Shown: in pieces, positions 61,012 to 64,000 of the stretch | How the letters are laid out: each line of letters starts with the position of its first letter | Position numbering within the stretch: position 1 is the stretch's first letter | Assembly (NCBI RefSeq): GCF_003268675.1 | Contig: NZ_CP029378.1 | Span: 2,728,001 to 2,792,000 of the forward strand | Source: Streptomyces bacillaris | GTDB lineage: Bacteria; Actinomycetota; Actinomycetes; Streptomycetales; Streptomycetaceae | Length of the DNA: 64,000 nucleotides | Reading direction: 5' to 3' | Translations under genes and position numbers: made by a program | The notes under the pieces: model-generated | What the model was told of the DNA's origin: nothing | The model's database searches: none | What the model saw: only the letters and a program-made list of their open reading frames with translations

Positions 61012-62166
61012 TCACGGCCGGTTGCCGCGCAGTCTGCGGCGGTCGTGGGCCGACTTCGGCGGGGAGTCCGCGAGCCGGATGACCTCGCCGTCCCGCCCCG
61101 CCACCACCGGCCGCAGCGAGCGGGCGGCCTTGGCGCGGTACTGGGCCGCGTCCGCCAGCCGGAACAGCCGACGGGCCGAGCGCACCGGCCCGATCGGGTC
61201 ACCGGTCGACGCGACCCCGCAGGCCACCCCGTTGCCCAGCTCGATCACCGCCGCCCGGTCGCACAACTCGGTGGCCACGCCCACCACCTCGTCCGCCGGG
61301 GGCCCGTCCGCCACCAGGCAGAACTCGTCCCCGCCGAGCCGGGCCGCCAGCGCGTCCGGGAGCATCGCGCCGCAGAGGGAGAGCACCGAGCCGAAACGTT
61401 CCAGCAGACGGTCGCCGACCGCGTGCCCATGGGTGTCGTTCACCGCCTTGAGGCCGTTGAGATCGCAGACGACGAGGCTGACGACGATGCCCGCCGTGCG
61501 GTGCGCCTCGATCGCCTCGTCGAGCCGGATGTCGACGGCCCGGCGGTTGGCAAGGCCGGTCAGCGGGTCGGTGAAGGCCAGTTTGCGGACCTCCTCCAGC
61601 CGTTCGGTCTGGGCGATCCCGGACGCCACGACGGCGGCGAGCACGGTCGCGAAGTTGGCGTCGTCCCGGTCGAAGACCGGCTTCCCGGCCTGCCGCGCCA
61701 CATACAGCTCGCCCCAGGCCCGTCCGTGCAGCACGATCGGCGCGACCACGCAGCAGCCCCGGCCGCGCCGCCGCAGGGCCGCCACCCGCTGGTGGCAGTA
61801 CGGGCGCGCGCCGCGCGCCGGGCCGCCCGCGCCGGGCAGGCCGTCGGCGGTCTCCACCCAGGCGTCGGGCTCACCGCCGCCCGCCCAGCGCTCGTGCAGG
61901 AACTCGGTGATCTCCGGGAACTCGTGGACCGGGTAGGCCTCCTCCTCGGGGAACTCCTCCTCCCCCTCGGCCCGCTGCCCCGCGTTGACCAGGACCCGCA
62001 GCCTGCCCCGGTCCCGCTCCCACACGGAGAGGGCCGCGAAGCTGCCGCCCAGCGCCTCGCAGGCCCCCAGTGCGGCCGCCCGCCACGACTCGCGCGGCGT
62101 GTAGGCCGCGGCCATCGTCTGCGCCAGCGAAACCACGGCCCTCAGCCGGGCATCCTCTTCAGCCAT
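61012..62166 (-). CDS. cdgE: GAF-GGDEF diguanylate cyclase (CdgE-like)
   Basis: 384 residues: an N-terminal GAF-like sensor domain (SWRAAALGACEALGGSFAAL, GELYVARQAGKPVFDRDDAN), a linker helix, then a GGDEF domain with an intact active site (AFTDPLTGLANRRAVD, DLNGLKAVNDTHGHAVGDRL, LGGDEFCLVADGPP). There is no EAL domain and no clear RxxD inhibitory site directly upstream. It makes c-di-GMP, which in Streptomyces delays sporulation through BldD. The place next to hutH fits CdgE of model streptomycetes, as I recall. Confidence 0.88.
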   Translation of the reverse strand: MAEEDARLRAVVSLAQTMAAAYTPRESWRAAALGACEALGGSFAALSVWERDRGRLRVLVNAGQRAEGEEEFPEEEAYPVHEFPEITEFLHERWAGGGEPDAWVETADGLPGAGGPARGARPYCHQRVAALRRRGRGCCVVAPIVLHGRAWGELYVARQAGKPVFDRDDANFATVLAAVVASGIAQTERLEEVRKLAFTDPLTGLANRRAVDIRLDEAIEAHRTAGIVVSLVVCDLNGLKAVNDTHGHAVGDRLLERFGSVLSLCGAMLPDALAARLGGDEFCLVADGPPADEVVGVATELCDRAAVIELGNGVACGVASTGDPIGPVRSARRLFRLADAAQYRAKAARSLRPVVAGRDGEVIRLADSPPKSAHDRRRLRGNRP

Positions 62167-62263
62167 TCACCCAGCTTATGTAGATTTGTTCCCTTTTGAT
62201 CAGTTTGATGCGCAACTAATTTTCGGCGTCGCCCGGCGGGCGGATCACGGCGCGCAGAACCGG

Positions 62264-63076
62264 TCACTCACCCGGCCACCGCGGGCTCCGCTTCTCGTTG
62301 AAGGCGGCCACGCCCTCCGCCCGGTCCCCGGAGAAGGCCACCGACCGCCAGGCCGCGTCCTCCACCTCAAGACCCGCCCGCAGGTCCAGCCCGTGCCCCA
62401 GCCGGAGCGCCTTCTTGGCCGCCCGCAGCCCGACCGGTGAGTTGGCGGCCATCCGGGCCCCCAGCGCGAGCGCCTCCTCCCGGTCCCGCCCCGCCGCCAC
62501 CAGCTCGTCCACCAGACCCAGCTCCCGCGCCTCGGCCGCCTCCACCCGCCGCGCGGTGAACACCAGCTCGGCGGCGCGGGCCGCACCCACCCGGCGCGGC
62601 AGCAGCTGCGTACCGCCGCCGCCCGGAATGACGCCCACCGACACCTCGGGCAGCCCGACCACGGCGGTGGCGTCGGCCACGATCACATCGCAGGCGAGGG
62701 CCAGTTCGAAGCCACCGCCGAGGGCGAAGCCGTGCACGGCGGCGACCGTGGGCATCGGCAGCTCCAGGACCCCGGTGTAGGCGGCCCGGGCGGTGGGCCG
62801 CTGACGTACCAGCTCGGCGTCGGTGAAGGAGTTCCGCTCCTTGAGGTCGGCGCCCACGCAGAAGGCCCGCTCATGGCTGGAGGTGAGGACGGTGACCCGC
62901 ACGTCCCGGTCGGCGCCGAGCGCCTCGCAGGCGGCGGCGATGGAGCGGGCCATGTCGGTGGAGACGGCGTTCATGGCCTTCGGCCGGTCGAGCACCAGCT
63001 CGGCCACGTGCTCCTGGCCCTCGTGACGCCGTACGACGACGAACTCCCCGAACCGCTGCTCGGACGTGACGGTCAT
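62264..63076 (-). CDS. enoyl-CoA hydratase/isomerase family protein
   Basis: 270 residues of the crotonase fold. The oxyanion-hole block is CVGADLKERNSF plus HGFALGGGFELALACDVIVA; GLPEVSVGVIPGGGGTQLLP carries the second catalytic region with Glu, and ARRVEAAEARELGLVDELVA follows. It hydrates 2-enoyl-CoA or performs a related step. It stands alone between cdgE and cya. Confidence 0.9.
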   Translation of the reverse strand: MTVTSEQRFGEFVVVRRHEGQEHVAELVLDRPKAMNAVSTDMARSIAAACEALGADRDVRVTVLTSSHERAFCVGADLKERNSFTDAELVRQRPTARAAYTGVLELPMPTVAAVHGFALGGGFELALACDVIVADATAVVGLPEVSVGVIPGGGGTQLLPRRVGAARAAELVFTARRVEAAEARELGLVDELVAAGRDREEALALGARMAANSPVGLRAAKKALRLGHGLDLRAGLEVEDAAWRSVAFSGDRAEGVAAFNEKRSPRWPGE

Positions 63077-63267
63077 GGCTGCACCCCTGTCGGTCGACTG
63101 CCGGTTAACGAGCGTTACCCGCCAGGGATCCTAGACAGGAGCCACGGGAATCCGACAGGGACGGCCGGAATCGGCAACGTAAGGGGGAGACGCGAAAGAG
63201 AAGGAAAAGGGAAGAGGGCGCAGACGGATCGAGCCGCGCCGACGGCGGGGCCGACGGGCTCAGGCCC

Positions 63268-64000
63268 TCAGGACCCCGTCTTCCCCCGCCGCGCCAGCAG
63301 CCACGGCTCCACCACGCCCAGCCCGCGCACCGGCCGCTGCCACATGGGCTGGAGACCGAAGCGGTACGTGGGCAGCGGCGGCTCCTCGACCACCTCGCGG
63401 CCCTCCTTCTCGGCCAGCCGGGCCCGCTCGGCGGCGGCCGCCGCCTTCTCGGCGGCCTGGGCCTCCGACTCCGGGGCCTCCCCGTGGCGGACCAGCTCCT
63501 TGGCGAACGCCCCGTCGACCAGGACGGCGTCCTTCGGGGCTATGGAGGTGAGGCGGCTGGCCAGGTTCACCGTGGTGCCGAAGACATCGCCCATGCGCGT
63601 GGTGACCGTGCCGAAGGCGATCCCGACGCGGAGGGCGGGCATCGTCTCGTCCTGGGACATCGCCTCGATCAGCCGGAGCGCTATCTCGGCGGCCGTGCCC
63701 GCGTCGTCGGCGGCGAAGAGGACCTCGTCCCCGAGGGTCTTGATCAGCCGGCCGCCGTGGGCGGCGACCAGGTCGGCGGCGGTGGTCTCGAAGGACTCGA
63801 CCAGCTCGCCCAGCTCCTCCTCCTCCAGCCGCCGGGTCAGCCGGGTGAAGCCGACGAGGTCCGCGAAGCCGACGGCCAGGCGCCGGTCGACCATCTCGTC
63901 GTCGTCCGCCGCCTGCACGACCCGCCCGGTGGCGGCGGCCAGCTGGCGCCGCCACACGTAGACGAGGAACTCCTGCAGCTCCGGCAGCAACAGCTCGACC
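63268..64000 (-). CDS. cya: class III adenylate cyclase (3' part; 5' end beyond the window)
   Basis: The frame is open to the last base on the reverse strand; about 240 residues are seen. The cyclase catalytic core has VGFADLVGFTRLTRRLEEEE (metal Asp), IKTLGDEVLFAAD with the Lys and Asp, and GIAFGTVTTRMGDVFGTTVN plus LASRLT for the transition-state Asn/Arg. A charged helical region and a Trp-rich C-terminus follow. It makes cAMP. The position near cdgE and hutH fits the main Streptomyces cya. The upstream part of the protein was not available. Confidence 0.9.
   Translation of the reverse strand, partial: VELLLPELQEFLVYVWRRQLAAATGRVVQAADDDEMVDRRLAVGFADLVGFTRLTRRLEEEELGELVESFETTAADLVAAHGGRLIKTLGDEVLFAADDAGTAAEIALRLIEAMSQDETMPALRVGIAFGTVTTRMGDVFGTTVNLASRLTSIAPKDAVLVDGAFAKELVRHGEAPESEAQAAEKAAAAAERARLAEKEGREVVEEPPLPTYRFGLQPMWQRPVRGLGVVEPWLLARRGKTGS

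Overview
The window is a stretch of high-GC actinobacterial chromosome, almost certainly Streptomyces. The evidence is codon usage with G/C in nearly all third positions, frequent GTG starts, a mycothiol S-conjugate amidase, a GTP-dependent PEP carboxykinase, a GAF-GGDEF cyclase of the CdgE kind next to hutH and near cya, and an AICE-type integrated plasmid. Gene identities come from reading the translations; no database search was run.

Bases 1-15500 are accessory. They start with the 3' part of a giant Rhs/YD-repeat polymorphic toxin gene that has a Hint autoprocessing domain, an exchangeable AT-richer toxin tip and an overlapping immunity gene. Directly after its terminator lies an integrated plasmid (about 5312-12967) with a frameshifted integrase, excisionase, rolling-circle Rep, a small conserved gene, an FtsK-like transfer ATPase, two GntR-type regulators and two small orphan genes. 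To its right is a second, promoterless toxin tip that begins inside the conserved end of the Hint domain, followed by its own immunity gene, a second copy of the same terminator and a second, degraded integrase 3' end. That second end is split by an IS630-like element. The locus looks like a toxin-tip array interleaved with mobile elements.

Bases 15500-29750 hold HxlR plus an NAD-binding reductase, arylamine N-acetyltransferase, an AlaA-type aminotransferase, a tight operon (solute-binding-like protein, TelA, VWA lipoprotein, XpaC), PEP carboxykinase and a hemolysin III-type membrane protein with a perfect palindrome upstream. Bases 29750-40000 hold a DUF255 thioredoxin-domain protein, a Uma2-type nuclease, a Ser/Thr kinase with a SecD-like outer domain, a DUF4190-type membrane protein and a 1094-aa NB-ARC/TPR STAND ATPase.

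Bases 40000-64000 are largely housekeeping and match, as I remember it, the order of the S. coelicolor SCO49xx segment: mca (frameshifted near its end), DUF4307, greA, a secreted low-GC orphan, an ABC-2 exporter, ilvA, MarR, a sigma-like gene, metB, msrA, a VOC protein, a PEP mutase-family enzyme, an XRE regulator, gdhA, RDD, DUF1330, an L,D-transpeptidase, a LAETG surface protein, hutH, cdgE, an enoyl-CoA hydratase and cya, which runs off the end. Strong inverted-repeat terminators separate many of these units.
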